This document shows, one piece after another, positions 48,545 through 57,693 of a stretch of 64,000 nucleotides of DNA. A model generated the notes under the pieces. It was given only the letters and a program-made list of their open reading frames with translations, was not told the origin of the DNA and did no database searches. Source of the DNA: Chloroflexota bacterium (lineage in GTDB: Bacteria > Chloroflexota > Limnocylindria > Limnocylindrales > CSP1-4); NCBI GenBank assembly GCA_947475545.1, contig CANJLL010000005.1, positions 177,436 to 241,435 on the forward strand, written 5' to 3'. The first letter of the stretch is position 1. Each line of letters starts with the position of its first letter. The translations under genes and the position numbers were made by a program.

Positions 48545-50701
48545 CTAGACATGGTCGGCGCTCTCGGGGATGGGATAGCGGCCGTAGTACTTGAGCGCCG
48601 GTTCGGGTGGGCGCCGGGTCTCCCAGGCGGCCATGAACTCGCCGTACGGTCGGCCCTGCGCCAGGCGCGTCGCGCGGATCCCGGCGCGCCGCTCCGCGGT
48701 GGCGGTCTCGTCCGGGTGGCCGTCCTCGCCCAGGATCACGCCGTAGATGTCGCGGGCCACCGGCACGTCGATCAGGTCCTCCCGGACGTCCGTCGCCACG
48801 GCCTCCGGGTCGCGCTCCAGCACGTCCCCGTAGCCGCCGCCCGAACCGCGCGAGAGCACGATCACGTCGCTGGTCCCGTAGGTCTCGCGGACCGCCTGGG
48901 GCGGCAGGAACTCGTAGGTGCCCTCCAGGGTCCGCTTCTCCAGCAGGTCGCGGACGCTCAGCGGGAGGAGCGGCGAGGCGGTCGCCAGCAGCCGCTGGAC
49001 GTTGGAATCTCGCACGACGATCCGCGGGTTGGCGGCGCCGGCATACCCGCCGAAGACGCCGAAGTTCTTGGTGAAGCGCCCGCCCGTGCCCACGGCCCCC
49101 GCCGTGACGCTCTCCACGCCGTGCGGGACGAAGCAGTCCGCGAGCCCGACGCCGCCCCGGTAGCGGCCCATGCCGTGGACGTTGCGGTCCAGGCGGTTCC
49201 GGAAGAGGTAGAGCCACGGGAACTTGGATTCCTGCTCCTCGGGCCCGGGGCAGTCGATGACCATCGCCCAGAAGAAGCCGGCCGAATGCTCGCCGTCCAT
49301 GTCGTAGCGGGCACCCTGGCCGGTGGCGTTGCCGTTGGCCGGCCCGCCGGCGAGGGGCCCGCCGCGCTGGTCCTTGCCGCCAAACTGGAGCAGCAGGAGG
49401 TTCTCGGCGAACGGCGCGGCCACGCCCTCGCGGTGCTCCTCCGACGAGAAGATCATCCGCGCTGTAGCCAGGCTGAGCGCCTGGACCACCACCCGGCCCA
49501 CGTGGGAGCCGGAGCCTGTCGCGGCGTCGCGCGTCGGCGAGTTGACGATGCTGGGTGGCGCCAGGACCTTGATGGGGTCAAACATGCCCGCCGACCAGCG
49601 GAGGCCCCGGAAGACGGTCGGGAAGATGGCCGCCGAGGCCGCGGCACGGAGCAGGTGCCAGCGCAGGTGGAACGGTCCCGTGTCGGGCTCCGGCGAGGCG
49701 CCGCTCACGTCGATAATCAACTCGTCGCCGCGCTTGTGGAGCGCCACCGGGATCCGGATCAGGCCCTCGGCCGGGCCGATGGTGTCCAGGAAGGCGACGC
49801 TCCGGTAGACGCCGTCGTTGAGGCTCCGGATGCGGCCGCGGGCCAGCTGGATGCCGCGCTCGATGGTGGCCCGCATTCCTGCGGCCACGTACGCCGCGCC
49901 GCGCTTCTCGATCTCGCGCAGGATCCGCTCGCGCAGGCGCAGGCAGACCGCGAGGCGCGCCCGCGTGTCGTGGCCCATCACCCGCGGCGTCCGGACCGAG
50001 CCGGTCAGCCAGTCCAGGTGGTCCTGCCAGAGCTTGAAGTTGGATCCCACGCGCATCGGCGGGACGTGGATCCCCTCCTCGTAGCGCGACCGTGCGTCGG
50101 ACGTGAAGCCGCCCGCCGTGGTGGAGCCCGACTCGCCCTGGTGGCCGCCGCAGCCGACCCATGCCACCAGCTCGCCCTCGGCGAAGATCGGCATCATCAG
50201 GAAGTGGTCGTAGGTGTGGACGCCGCCGGCCTCGGAGTCGTTGAAGAAGAAGACGTCGCCGTCGTGGATGCCCACCGTGGGGTCGTCCGCGTAGTGCTTG
50301 ATGACGTACTTGATGGGCCCGGAGTGGAGCAGGTTGTGCAGGAGGACGCCCGCTGACATCGCCGCGTTGTCGCCCTTCGCGGTGAACAGGCCCACGCCCA
50401 GGTCGCCCGCCTGGAGCAGCTCGGCCAGGCTCATCTGGATGAAGACCTGGCGGCCCTCGTCCACGATGGCGTCCAGCTTGTACTCGAAGATCAGCAGGTC
50501 CGTGTCGTCCAGCATCCCGGCGCCGGCCAGCTCCAGCGGGGTGGCGTCCTCCAGCACGGGGCGGGTGAGTGTCTCGGGGTCAAAGCCGGGCGCGGGCGCC
50601 ACCAAGGGGCGGCCGTAGCGGCGGAGCAGCTCGTCGATGTCGGGCCCCGTCGGCGTTCCGCCGGGCGCCGGAACGTCCGGGGTCAGCTGCTGCGCCGTCA
50701 T
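48545..50701 (-). CDS. hydantoinase B/oxoprolinase family, acetone carboxylase alpha-type subunit
   Basis: 718 residues. Family segments: LIFEYKLDAIVDEGRQVFIQMSLAELLQAGD, VGIHDGDVFFFNDSEAGGVHTYDHFLMMPIF, GGFTSDARSRYEEGIHVPPMRVG, GGVGLADCFVPHGVESVTAGAVG. Length and the extended N-terminus fit AcxB/acetophenone carboxylase beta rather than 5-oxoprolinase. It carries the metal site where enol-phosphate meets CO2. ATG overlaps the upstream HyuA stop by 4 nt. Confidence 0.88.
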   Translation of the reverse strand: MTAQQLTPDVPAPGGTPTGPDIDELLRRYGRPLVAPAPGFDPETLTRPVLEDATPLELAGAGMLDDTDLLIFEYKLDAIVDEGRQVFIQMSLAELLQAGDLGVGLFTAKGDNAAMSAGVLLHNLLHSGPIKYVIKHYADDPTVGIHDGDVFFFNDSEAGGVHTYDHFLMMPIFAEGELVAWVGCGGHQGESGSTTAGGFTSDARSRYEEGIHVPPMRVGSNFKLWQDHLDWLTGSVRTPRVMGHDTRARLAVCLRLRERILREIEKRGAAYVAAGMRATIERGIQLARGRIRSLNDGVYRSVAFLDTIGPAEGLIRIPVALHKRGDELIIDVSGASPEPDTGPFHLRWHLLRAAASAAIFPTVFRGLRWSAGMFDPIKVLAPPSIVNSPTRDAATGSGSHVGRVVVQALSLATARMIFSSEEHREGVAAPFAENLLLLQFGGKDQRGGPLAGGPANGNATGQGARYDMDGEHSAGFFWAMVIDCPGPEEQESKFPWLYLFRNRLDRNVHGMGRYRGGVGLADCFVPHGVESVTAGAVGTGGRFTKNFGVFGGYAGAANPRIVVRDSNVQRLLATASPLLPLSVRDLLEKRTLEGTYEFLPPQAVRETYGTSDVIVLSRGSGGGYGDVLERDPEAVATDVREDLIDVPVARDIYGVILGEDGHPDETATAERRAGIRATRLAQGRPYGEFMAAWETRRPPEPALKYYGRYPIPESADHV

Positions 50702-52818
50702 GACACTCTCCGCAGGAGCCCGGAGTAGTCCTCGCCCACCAGGTACGACCAGCCGGGGTTGATGGCGATCACGGTGTCCACGTCCTCCAGGAGCGCGGGG
50801 CCGGTCACCACCTGGCCAGCGGCGAGCGCGGGGCGGTCGTAGACGGGCGTCTCGACCGGGCCGGCGTCGCTCCAGTGGCAGGCGCGCGTCCCCTTGGGCG
50901 CGGCCGGCCGGGCGTCGTGGGCCGTCTGGTCACGCCGGGCCGCGGCCTCGAACCGGTAGGTGGCGGTCAGCTTGAACAGGCGGACCTCGATGCCGCCGCC
51001 CGGGTTGACCGTGCCCGCGCCGTAGTGCTCGGCGAAGGTGGCGTTGAAGTCGCTGGCCAGCTGTTCGATGTCGGTGCCGTCGTCCAGGCGGAGGGGCGCC
51101 GACCTGTGGCGGACGGCGTGGTGCTGCCCCGCGTACGCCATCTCCAGCTCCAGGCGGAGGGCCGGCTGGCCCTCGAAGCCCTCCTCCGCCATGTCGCGCC
51201 GCGCCAGCTCCAGCAGGCGCTCCGTGATCTGGTTGTAGCGCGACGGGTCGGCCAGGAACGCCTGGCGGACGGGGTCGAAGAGGACGATGGTGTGGCTCTG
51301 CTCGTAGGTCTGCTCGATGCTCAGCGCCGACTGGCCGAAGGCGTTGAACTCGGAGCCATACGGGAACGTCATGACCTGCGCCACGTCGGCGTACTCCGCC
51401 ATGCTGACGGCGTGGACCGGCCCGGCGCCCCCGAAGGCGAACAGCGTGAACGTCCGCGGGTCGTGGCCCTTGAGCGCGGTCTCCTTGTACAGCTCCTCGC
51501 CCATGGTCCCGTCCACGAGGCGGCGGATCCGGAGCGCGGCCTGGATCACGGAGATGCCCAGCGGCTCGGCAATCCGGCGGCGGATGGCTCGCTCGGCTCG
51601 GGCCTTGTTGAGGCGCATCCGGCCGCCCAGGAAGTAGTCGGGGTCCACGAACCCAAGGACCACGTCGGCATCCGTGGTGGTGGGCTCCGTCCCGCCGTTG
51701 TCGTAGCAGACGGGGCCCGGCACGGAGCCAGCGCTGCGCGGCCCCACCCGGAGCTCGCCCAGCTCCGTGACGTGGGCGATGGACCCGCCGCCCGCCCCGA
51801 TGGAGTGGCTGCCGACCACGGGGAGGTGGATCCGCCAGCGGTCCACCACCGGGTTGAACTCGGCGCCGAGGGGCTGGCCGTCCACGATCAGGCCCACGTC
51901 GAGCGTGGTCCCGCCGATGTCCGCCGTGATGACGTTGTCGAGGTGGTACTGGCGCGCCAGCGCCGCCGCGCCCGCGAGGCCGGCCGCCCCGCCGGCACCC
52001 ACGAGGTGCAGCGCGGTGGTCCGCGAGGGAGACGCGACGCCGCCGGTGTTCCGGGCGAGGAGGAGGGGCCGGCGATAGCCGTGCTTCCTCAGGCGATCGG
52101 TCAGATCGAGGATGTGCTCCTCGGTGGAGGAGGCCAGGATCGCGGCGAGGACGGTGGTGGTGGTCCGCCGGTACTCGTCGATCTTGGGCGCCACCTCGCT
52201 CGAGAGCAGCACGGGGGCGCGGCCCAGGTAGATCTCGGGGTAGTGCTCGCGTGCGATCTCCCGGATCATCAGCTCGTGGTCCGGGTTCATGAACGACCAC
52301 GACAGGCAGACGGCAATGGCCTCGGCGCCCTGGGCGATCAGGTAGTCGATGGCGTCGACGACGTCCTGCTCCTGGAGCGGCATCACGACGTTGCCGAAGC
52401 AGTCCACGCGCTCGCGCACGCCGATGCGCATGGCCTTGGCGACCAGCTCCGGCGGGCGGTGGGCGCGTGTGCGGTCCATCTGGGCGCTGATGGGGAGGCC
52501 GTCCGCCCAGCTGCGGCTGCGGCCCAGGTGGATGGTGTCTTCCTGGCCGACGGTGGTGATCAGCCCGATCCGCGGGAAGATGCGCTGGACCAGGGCGTTG
52601 ATGCCGACGGTGGTCGCGTACTTGACCCAGTCCGTGGCCTGCAAGCCGTCCTCGAGCGGGATGCCCAGCTTCTCAAAGGCGTCGGCCACGGCCGCGTCGA
52701 ATCCCAGGGACAGGTCGTGTGGCGTGGTCCGTGCCTTGCCGGTGGCATACCGGTCGTCCGAGTGGACGAACGCATCGGTGAAGGTGCCGCCGACGTCGAC
52801 GTTGACCGACCAGCCCAT
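50698..52818 (-). CDS. hydantoinase A/oxoprolinase family, acetone carboxylase beta-type subunit
   Basis: 706 residues, near the 717 of AcxA. MGWSVNVDVGGTFTDAFVHSD (phosphate-binding loop), VKYATTVGINALVQR, ITADIGGTTLDVGLIVDG, LFAFGGAGPVHAVSMAEYADV, FPYGSEFNAFGQSALS. ASKHA-fold ATPase that phosphorylates substrate or bicarbonate. Start ATG at 52818 overlaps the gamma-subunit stop (TGATG). The longer frame to 53058 was rejected because it lies inside the gamma gene. Confidence 0.9.
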   Translation of the reverse strand: MGWSVNVDVGGTFTDAFVHSDDRYATGKARTTPHDLSLGFDAAVADAFEKLGIPLEDGLQATDWVKYATTVGINALVQRIFPRIGLITTVGQEDTIHLGRSRSWADGLPISAQMDRTRAHRPPELVAKAMRIGVRERVDCFGNVVMPLQEQDVVDAIDYLIAQGAEAIAVCLSWSFMNPDHELMIREIAREHYPEIYLGRAPVLLSSEVAPKIDEYRRTTTTVLAAILASSTEEHILDLTDRLRKHGYRRPLLLARNTGGVASPSRTTALHLVGAGGAAGLAGAAALARQYHLDNVITADIGGTTLDVGLIVDGQPLGAEFNPVVDRWRIHLPVVGSHSIGAGGGSIAHVTELGELRVGPRSAGSVPGPVCYDNGGTEPTTTDADVVLGFVDPDYFLGGRMRLNKARAERAIRRRIAEPLGISVIQAALRIRRLVDGTMGEELYKETALKGHDPRTFTLFAFGGAGPVHAVSMAEYADVAQVMTFPYGSEFNAFGQSALSIEQTYEQSHTIVLFDPVRQAFLADPSRYNQITERLLELARRDMAEEGFEGQPALRLELEMAYAGQHHAVRHRSAPLRLDDGTDIEQLASDFNATFAEHYGAGTVNPGGGIEVRLFKLTATYRFEAAARRDQTAHDARPAAPKGTRACHWSDAGPVETPVYDRPALAAGQVVTGPALLEDVDTVIAINPGWSYLVGEDYSGLLRRVS

Positions 52819-53294
52819 CAGCTGGCCCGGCCCGGTTCGGCCGTGCGGAGCCCCGATTCGGGCGCACGGGCGGGTTCGGGCGCACGGGCGGGTTCGGCCT
52901 GGAGCCCGACTTCCGTCGCCGCGCCCTCGGCCGACAGCCGCGCACGCAGTTTGGGGAGGTCCAGCTGGATGTCGTGGGTGGGCGGGTGCCCGGGCGGCAG
53001 GTACTCGACGTCGAGCATGGTGGCGCATGACGGGCAGTACATCTCGATGATCCGGCACCAGTCGGGATGCGGCGAGAAGCTGAACTCCGGGTCACCCGGG
53101 AACCGCCCGTGGATGTCGCGCGGGTCGCGGTCGAACAGGAGGCAGGCCTCCTTGTAGTTGCCGGCCGCCGGGCCGAGGTCCGCGCCGCACCGGTTGCACG
53201 CCCAGCGCTCGGTGCCAAGGTCCAGGTCCAGGGCCTCGGTGATGCGCAGGCGGCGCGTGGTCACGGGGACGTCGTCGTGGCCGGCCAGCGTCAT
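52818..53294 (-). CDS. acetone carboxylase gamma subunit-like zinc protein
   Basis: 158 residues, close to the 168 of AcxC. RITEALDLDLGTERWACNRCGADLGPAAGNYKEACLLFDRDPRDIH and CRIIEMYCPSCATMLDVEYLPPGHPP hold two CxxC pairs for zinc. This subunit is specific to acetone/acetophenone carboxylases and is the strongest sign that the two Hyu proteins form a carboxylase, not a hydantoinase. The C-terminus has a 12-bp-repeat-encoded EPARAP tail. Overlaps both neighbours. Confidence 0.85.
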   Translation of the reverse strand: MTLAGHDDVPVTTRRLRITEALDLDLGTERWACNRCGADLGPAAGNYKEACLLFDRDPRDIHGRFPGDPEFSFSPHPDWCRIIEMYCPSCATMLDVEYLPPGHPPTHDIQLDLPKLRARLSAEGAATEVGLQAEPARAPEPARAPESGLRTAEPGRAS

Positions 53295-54202
53295 GCCGGG
53301 GTCACCCCACCGTTCGGCGCCCCGCCGTCTGGCACCCCACCGTTCGGCGCCAGGCCCAGGAGCCTGATGGCGTTGTGAAGCAGGATCCGCGGCCGGACCT
53401 CGTCCTTGAATGGGAGCGCCGCGAAGCCCTCCATCCACTGGTCCGGGTCGATGACCGGCCAGTCCGTCCCGAACAGGATCCGGTCGGGGATCAGCGAGTT
53501 GGCCTGCTGGACCAGCTCCGCCGGGAAGTACTTGGGCGCCCAGCCCGACAGGTCGATCCAGATGTTGGTCTTGTGGCGAGCCATCGCCAGGACCTCCGAC
53601 TGCCACGGCCACGAGGGGTGGGCGCAGATGATCTGGAGCTCCGGGAAGTCTGCGGCGACCTCGTCGATGTCTAGCGGGTTGGCGTACTTGAACTTGAAGC
53701 CCATCCCGCCCGGGGTGCCGGCGCCGGAGCCCAGCATGCCGGTGTGGAACAGGACGATCATGCCCAGCCGCTGGGCCTCCTCCCAGAGGGGATAGAAGGC
53801 CGGGTCGTTGGCGTGATACTTCTGGCGCGCCGGGTTCAGCTCGCCGATCCCGCGCATCCCCAGCTCATCGTGGCAGCGCCGCAGCTCGTCCACGGCCTTC
53901 CGGCCCTTGTGGGGGTCGATCCCGCAGAACGCGATGAACTGGTCCGGGAAGTCGCGCTGCGCGTCGGCGAGGTGGTCGTTGGGGGCGGGCGCCAGGCCGG
54001 TGGTGGTCTCGTCGTCGTTGTTGAGGATGACCGCCATCATCTTGCGCTCGGCGTAATACTGGGCCATCTGCTCGAAGGAGACGGCCGGCCGCTCGCGCTT
54101 GAAGTACTTGGCCATGGCCTCGCGCCGCTTGCCCACGGCGGCCAGCATGATCTCCGTCGACGGGTGGGTATGGATGTCGATGGCGACGATGTCCGACTGC
54201 AA
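53291..54202 (-). CDS. amidohydrolase-family (amidohydrolase_2) protein
   Basis: 303 residues from a TTG with GGGAGGGG 6 nt upstream; the longer frame starts in a weaker context. Metal motifs: AIDIHTHPS at the N-terminus, VLFHTG, ICAHPSWPW, and LFGTDWPVIDPD near the C-terminus, the ACMSD-like decarboxylase/hydrolase pattern. First gene of the six-gene operon (ATGA overlap with gamma). It may process the keto acid before or after carboxylation; not established. Confidence 0.85.
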   Translation of the reverse strand: MQSDIVAIDIHTHPSTEIMLAAVGKRREAMAKYFKRERPAVSFEQMAQYYAERKMMAVILNNDDETTTGLAPAPNDHLADAQRDFPDQFIAFCGIDPHKGRKAVDELRRCHDELGMRGIGELNPARQKYHANDPAFYPLWEEAQRLGMIVLFHTGMLGSGAGTPGGMGFKFKYANPLDIDEVAADFPELQIICAHPSWPWQSEVLAMARHKTNIWIDLSGWAPKYFPAELVQQANSLIPDRILFGTDWPVIDPDQWMEGFAALPFKDEVRPRILLHNAIRLLGLAPNGGVPDGGAPNGGVTPA

Positions 54203-54393
54203 GCGGCCCCTCCCCCGCGAGCGAAGCGCCCATCCGGCCCTGAGTCCCACTGGTCGCTGGTCGGAACTGGATCACGCCTCGAAGGTTTGACCATACCGCA
54301 TCCGGGATCACGCGTGGGGGGCCTGTCGCCCAGCGTCGGGACGCGTCGGCGCGTGGTTTGGGTCCGCGGCGTCGCGTCGGCGTCGGCCGCGGG

Positions 54394-56484
54394 TCAGCGG
54401 GCCCCGGCGCAGTCGTACAGGTTGCCCGCGGTGGAGCCGGCGATGGCCACCGGCTGGCAGGCGCTGGTGACCCATGCGTTGAGCCCGCTCGCGCCGCGCC
54501 CGCCGGGGAGATTGCCGCCGCCGCTGACCACGAAACGGAGCTTGCCGGAGGCCACGTAGGCCTTGAGCTGCTCGAGGCTGGGCGCCGGGTCTGAGCCATT
54601 GAAGCCGCCCATCGCCATCACCGGCTGGCCGGCCGCGAGCTGGATGGAGCCCGCCTCCTGGGAGCCGTTGGCGGCCACGATCCACGTGGCATCGCCGCGG
54701 TTCGCCAGCAGGTACTCCACCAGCGGCTGGCCCACGCTGCCGCCGGGGCCGCCGGGGCCGCCGGGCAGGTTGGTGCCGCCGCGGGGGTTGACGCCCGTTC
54801 CGGGGTTGACGCCCGTTCCGGGCCGAACGCCGCCGGGAAGGCCGGCGCCGTTGGGCGGGGGCCCGATGACCTGGCCGCCCCCGGGGATGCCGCCGTCCTG
54901 GAACCCGCCCCGGCCCGCCCGCGCCGTCGCCGGTCCTGCCGCAGGAGTGCCGCCGGTGTAGTCGGTCTGCATCGTGGCGCTTGCGTACGCCGCGGGGCCA
55001 ACCAGCAACGCCGCCAGGCCGATCGTCGCCGCCGTCACCTGGATGCGGACCAGCGCCGGGCTCACGGAGATCGAAGGCACGGCCACGACCAGCGCGGCGG
55101 CCGCGGCGACGATCAGCGACCACGTCCCAAGGCCGGGGAAGAAAGCCGGAGTTCGGCCCAGCAGGTCGGCGGCCAGGACGGCCGTGCCCACGATGCCGGC
55201 GGCGAGGGGCAGGCCTCCCAGCTTTGAGCGCCAGCGGAGCCCCCAGAGGTCCACCATCCCCGCGCCCACCAGCGCGCCGATCGCCGGTGCCATGGCCACC
55301 GTGTAGTAGCTGTGGATGATCCCGGACATGAAGCTGAACACCATCGCGTGGACCGCCAGCCAGCTGCCCCACAGGATGTAGCCGGTTCGCTTCCGGTCGG
55401 TCCGGATGGCCCGGCCGCGGAGCAGGATGCCGGCGACCAGGGCCAGGAGCGCAAGGGGAATGAGCCACGCGACCTGGCCGCCCAGCTCGTCGTTGAAGAG
55501 CCGCAGGAGCCCGGGGGTGCCGCTGAAGCCAGGGCCGCCGCCCCCGCCGGGGTTGCCCAAATTGCCCGGATTGATCAGGCCGCCCGGATTGCCAAGGTTG
55601 CCCGGATTGCCCAGGCCGCCGGCTGGCCCGTCGGTCCCGGCCGGCCCGGCGCCGCCGAAGATCCGGGCGAGGCCGTTGTAGCCAACGACCAGTTCCAGTG
55701 CCGAGTTGGTGTCGCTGCCGCCAATCCACGGCCGGCTGTCCTTGGGCAGCAGGTCCACGATCAGGACCCACCAACCGCTGGAGACCAGGGCGGCAAGGCC
55801 CGCCGCGAACAGGCCACCCAGCCGGCGCCGGATGGGGCCCGGGGCCGCGATGGCCCAGGTGAGCGCGAACCCGGGCAGGACCAGGTAGGCCTGCAGGTAC
55901 TTGGTGTTGAACGCAAAGCCCACCAGCACGGCGGCCACCACGGCCCAGCGGATGCGGTCCCGCTCCAGGCCGCGGACCAGGGCCCAGGCGGCGAGGACCA
56001 GGAGGAGCGTAAGGAGGGCGTCGGGGTTGTTGTAGCGGAACATGACGACGGCGGCCGGGGTCAGGGCGGCGACGACGCCGGCGATGGTCGCCGCGACGGG
56101 CCCGAACTGGCGGCGGACCACCAGGAACAGGACGCCGGCCGTGGCGATGCCGCACAGCGCCTCCGGCAACATGACGCTCCACGAACTGAGACCCAGGAGC
56201 CGCACCGACAGGCCCATGAGCATCGTCGAGAGCGGCGGCTTGTCCACGGTGATGAAGCTGGCCGAGTCGAAGGAGCCGAAGAACCACGCCGACCAGCTCT
56301 GCGCGGCGGCCTGGGCGGCGGCGGAGTAGTAGGTGTTGGCGTAGCCGCTGACGGTCAGGTTGACCAGGTACAGGACGGCCGCCAGGCCGACAACGCCGAG
56401 GAACGCGGGCCACAGCCACCGGGGGTCCGGCTCGCGGGCGGCCGTAACTGGCGCGGGCTGCTGGGCGAGGGGATCGATGGCCAT
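54394..56484 (-). CDS. glycosyltransferase family 39-type (PMT/ArnT-like) membrane protein
   Basis: 696 residues from the ATG at 56484. The motif SASFITVDKPPLSTMLMGLSVRLLG is the catalytic Asp loop of a GT-C mannosyl/arabinosyltransferase; about 10-11 membrane helices follow. Two Gly/Pro/Asn-rich low-complexity loops stand out (GGLGNPGNLGNPGG and GVNPGTGVNPRGGTNLPGG). The C-terminal soluble domain (YLLANRGDATWIVAANGSQEAGSIQLA) is found in this subfamily. It transfers a sugar from a polyprenyl phosphate at the outer face. Confidence 0.87.
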   Translation of the reverse strand: MAIDPLAQQPAPVTAAREPDPRWLWPAFLGVVGLAAVLYLVNLTVSGYANTYYSAAAQAAAQSWSAWFFGSFDSASFITVDKPPLSTMLMGLSVRLLGLSSWSVMLPEALCGIATAGVLFLVVRRQFGPVAATIAGVVAALTPAAVVMFRYNNPDALLTLLLVLAAWALVRGLERDRIRWAVVAAVLVGFAFNTKYLQAYLVLPGFALTWAIAAPGPIRRRLGGLFAAGLAALVSSGWWVLIVDLLPKDSRPWIGGSDTNSALELVVGYNGLARIFGGAGPAGTDGPAGGLGNPGNLGNPGGLINPGNLGNPGGGGGPGFSGTPGLLRLFNDELGGQVAWLIPLALLALVAGILLRGRAIRTDRKRTGYILWGSWLAVHAMVFSFMSGIIHSYYTVAMAPAIGALVGAGMVDLWGLRWRSKLGGLPLAAGIVGTAVLAADLLGRTPAFFPGLGTWSLIVAAAAALVVAVPSISVSPALVRIQVTAATIGLAALLVGPAAYASATMQTDYTGGTPAAGPATARAGRGGFQDGGIPGGGQVIGPPPNGAGLPGGVRPGTGVNPGTGVNPRGGTNLPGGPGGPGGSVGQPLVEYLLANRGDATWIVAANGSQEAGSIQLAAGQPVMAMGGFNGSDPAPSLEQLKAYVASGKLRFVVSGGGNLPGGRGASGLNAWVTSACQPVAIAGSTAGNLYDCAGAR

Positions 56485-56701
56485 GGCGGGGAAGGATGCT
56501 ACAGGCCGTATGAAGGCCGGATGAAGGCCGGAGGGTTTCGCCGTCGCCACGCGGTATCCTGCGGGTCGGGATAGGTGCGGACGCAACGACTCTTCATGCA
56601 ACCTTGAGCCAGCGCCGCGACCATCCGCCGACGGCTCGTGTGCGGACCGGGCCGCCGTCCATCGCCCAACCTGCGTCCCCGTCCGTCGCTTCGAAACATT
56701 C

Positions 56702-56845
56702 ATGGCGTGCCCGGTCCCGCCTGTCAACGCCCGATTCCCGCACCTCGCCCGCATCGTGGCGGCCATGGTCGCCGTCGCCGTCCTCGGCGCGGCCGCCGGC
56801 ATCACGGACACGATCGAGCTCCAGCTCCAGCTCACGCGGGGCTGA
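56702..56845 (+). CDS. 47-residue membrane peptide
   Basis: MACPVPPVNARFPHLARIVA and on through AMVAVAVLGAAAGITDTIELQLQLTRG: one hydrophobic helix with a short soluble tail. Located between the divergent glycosyltransferase and YceI genes. Coding status uncertain. Confidence 0.35.
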   Translation: MACPVPPVNARFPHLARIVAAMVAVAVLGAAAGITDTIELQLQLTRG

Positions 56846-56942
56846 CCGCCCGAACCTTCCCCGGCGGCGCCCGACGCGGACCGGGCTCCCGCCATCATGC
56901 TTCCCGGTCCCTTCCTCCGTCCGCCAACCCGAGGCACATCCA

Positions 56943-57668
56943 ATGTCGTCCACCGCCCCGTCCGGTCTCTCCAACGGCGTGCGAGCCCTGTTCCTGGTCG
57001 TGCTGGTCGCCGCGGTCGCCGGCGGCGTGGGGCTCTGGTACCTGTTCCTCCGCCCCGCCGGACCGGCCGCGGTGCTGGATCCCTCGGCGGCGCCCGGGGC
57101 GAGCACGGCCGCGGGGGGCGGCGGCACGCTCGTCGGCGGGGTCGCGGGCACCTGGACAATCAAGTCCGGCACCGACACCTTCGTGGGCTACCGCGTCCAG
57201 GAGCAGCTGGCCAACGTCGGTGGCAACACTGCTGTGGGCCGGACCGGTGCCGTGACCGGCACGTTCACCCTGGACGGGACCAGCGTCACCACGGGGTCCT
57301 TCACCGCGACGCTGACCGGCCTCAAGAGCAACGACAACGGCCGCGACGGGCGGGTCCAGGACGCGCTGAACACTCGCCAGAACCCCACGACGACGTTCGT
57401 GCTCTCGTCGCCGATCGCGTTGGGCTCCGTCCCCGCCGACGGTCAGGAAATCACCGCCACGGCGAAGGGCAGGCTGACGATCAGGGGCGTGACGAAGGAC
57501 GTGGAGTTCAAGGTCACGGCAAAGCTGAGCGGCGCCACCCTGACGATCAAGGCGTCAACGGACTTCGCCTTCGCCGACTTCTCCATCCCCAAGCCGCAGT
57601 CGTTCATGGTGCTGTCCATCGCGGACACCGGGACGATCGAGGCGCAGCTCACGCTGGCGAAGTCGTAG
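56943..57668 (+). CDS. YceI-family protein, membrane-anchored
   Basis: 241 residues. N-terminal helix (VRALFLVVLVAAVAGGVGLWYLFL), Ala/Gly linker, then a YceI lipocalin-like barrel: GTWTIKSGTDTFVGYRVQEQL, GAVTGTFTLDGTSVTTGSFTATLTGLKSND, NPTTTFVLSSPI, GRLTIRGVTKDVEFKVTAKL. Such proteins bind polyprenoid lipids in the envelope. Confidence 0.9.
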   Translation: MSSTAPSGLSNGVRALFLVVLVAAVAGGVGLWYLFLRPAGPAAVLDPSAAPGASTAAGGGGTLVGGVAGTWTIKSGTDTFVGYRVQEQLANVGGNTAVGRTGAVTGTFTLDGTSVTTGSFTATLTGLKSNDNGRDGRVQDALNTRQNPTTTFVLSSPIALGSVPADGQEITATAKGRLTIRGVTKDVEFKVTAKLSGATLTIKASTDFAFADFSIPKPQSFMVLSIADTGTIEAQLTLAKS

Positions 57669-57669
57669 C

Positions 57670-57686
57670 GCCGGACCGTCTCCGGC
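57670..57686. terminator. short stem-loop between convergent genes
   Basis: GCCGGA-CCGTC-TCCGGC, 6-bp arms, directly after the YceI stop and 8 nt from the end of the opposite gene. Weak candidate for a shared terminator. Confidence 0.3.
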
Positions 57687-57693
57687 CGCCGCC

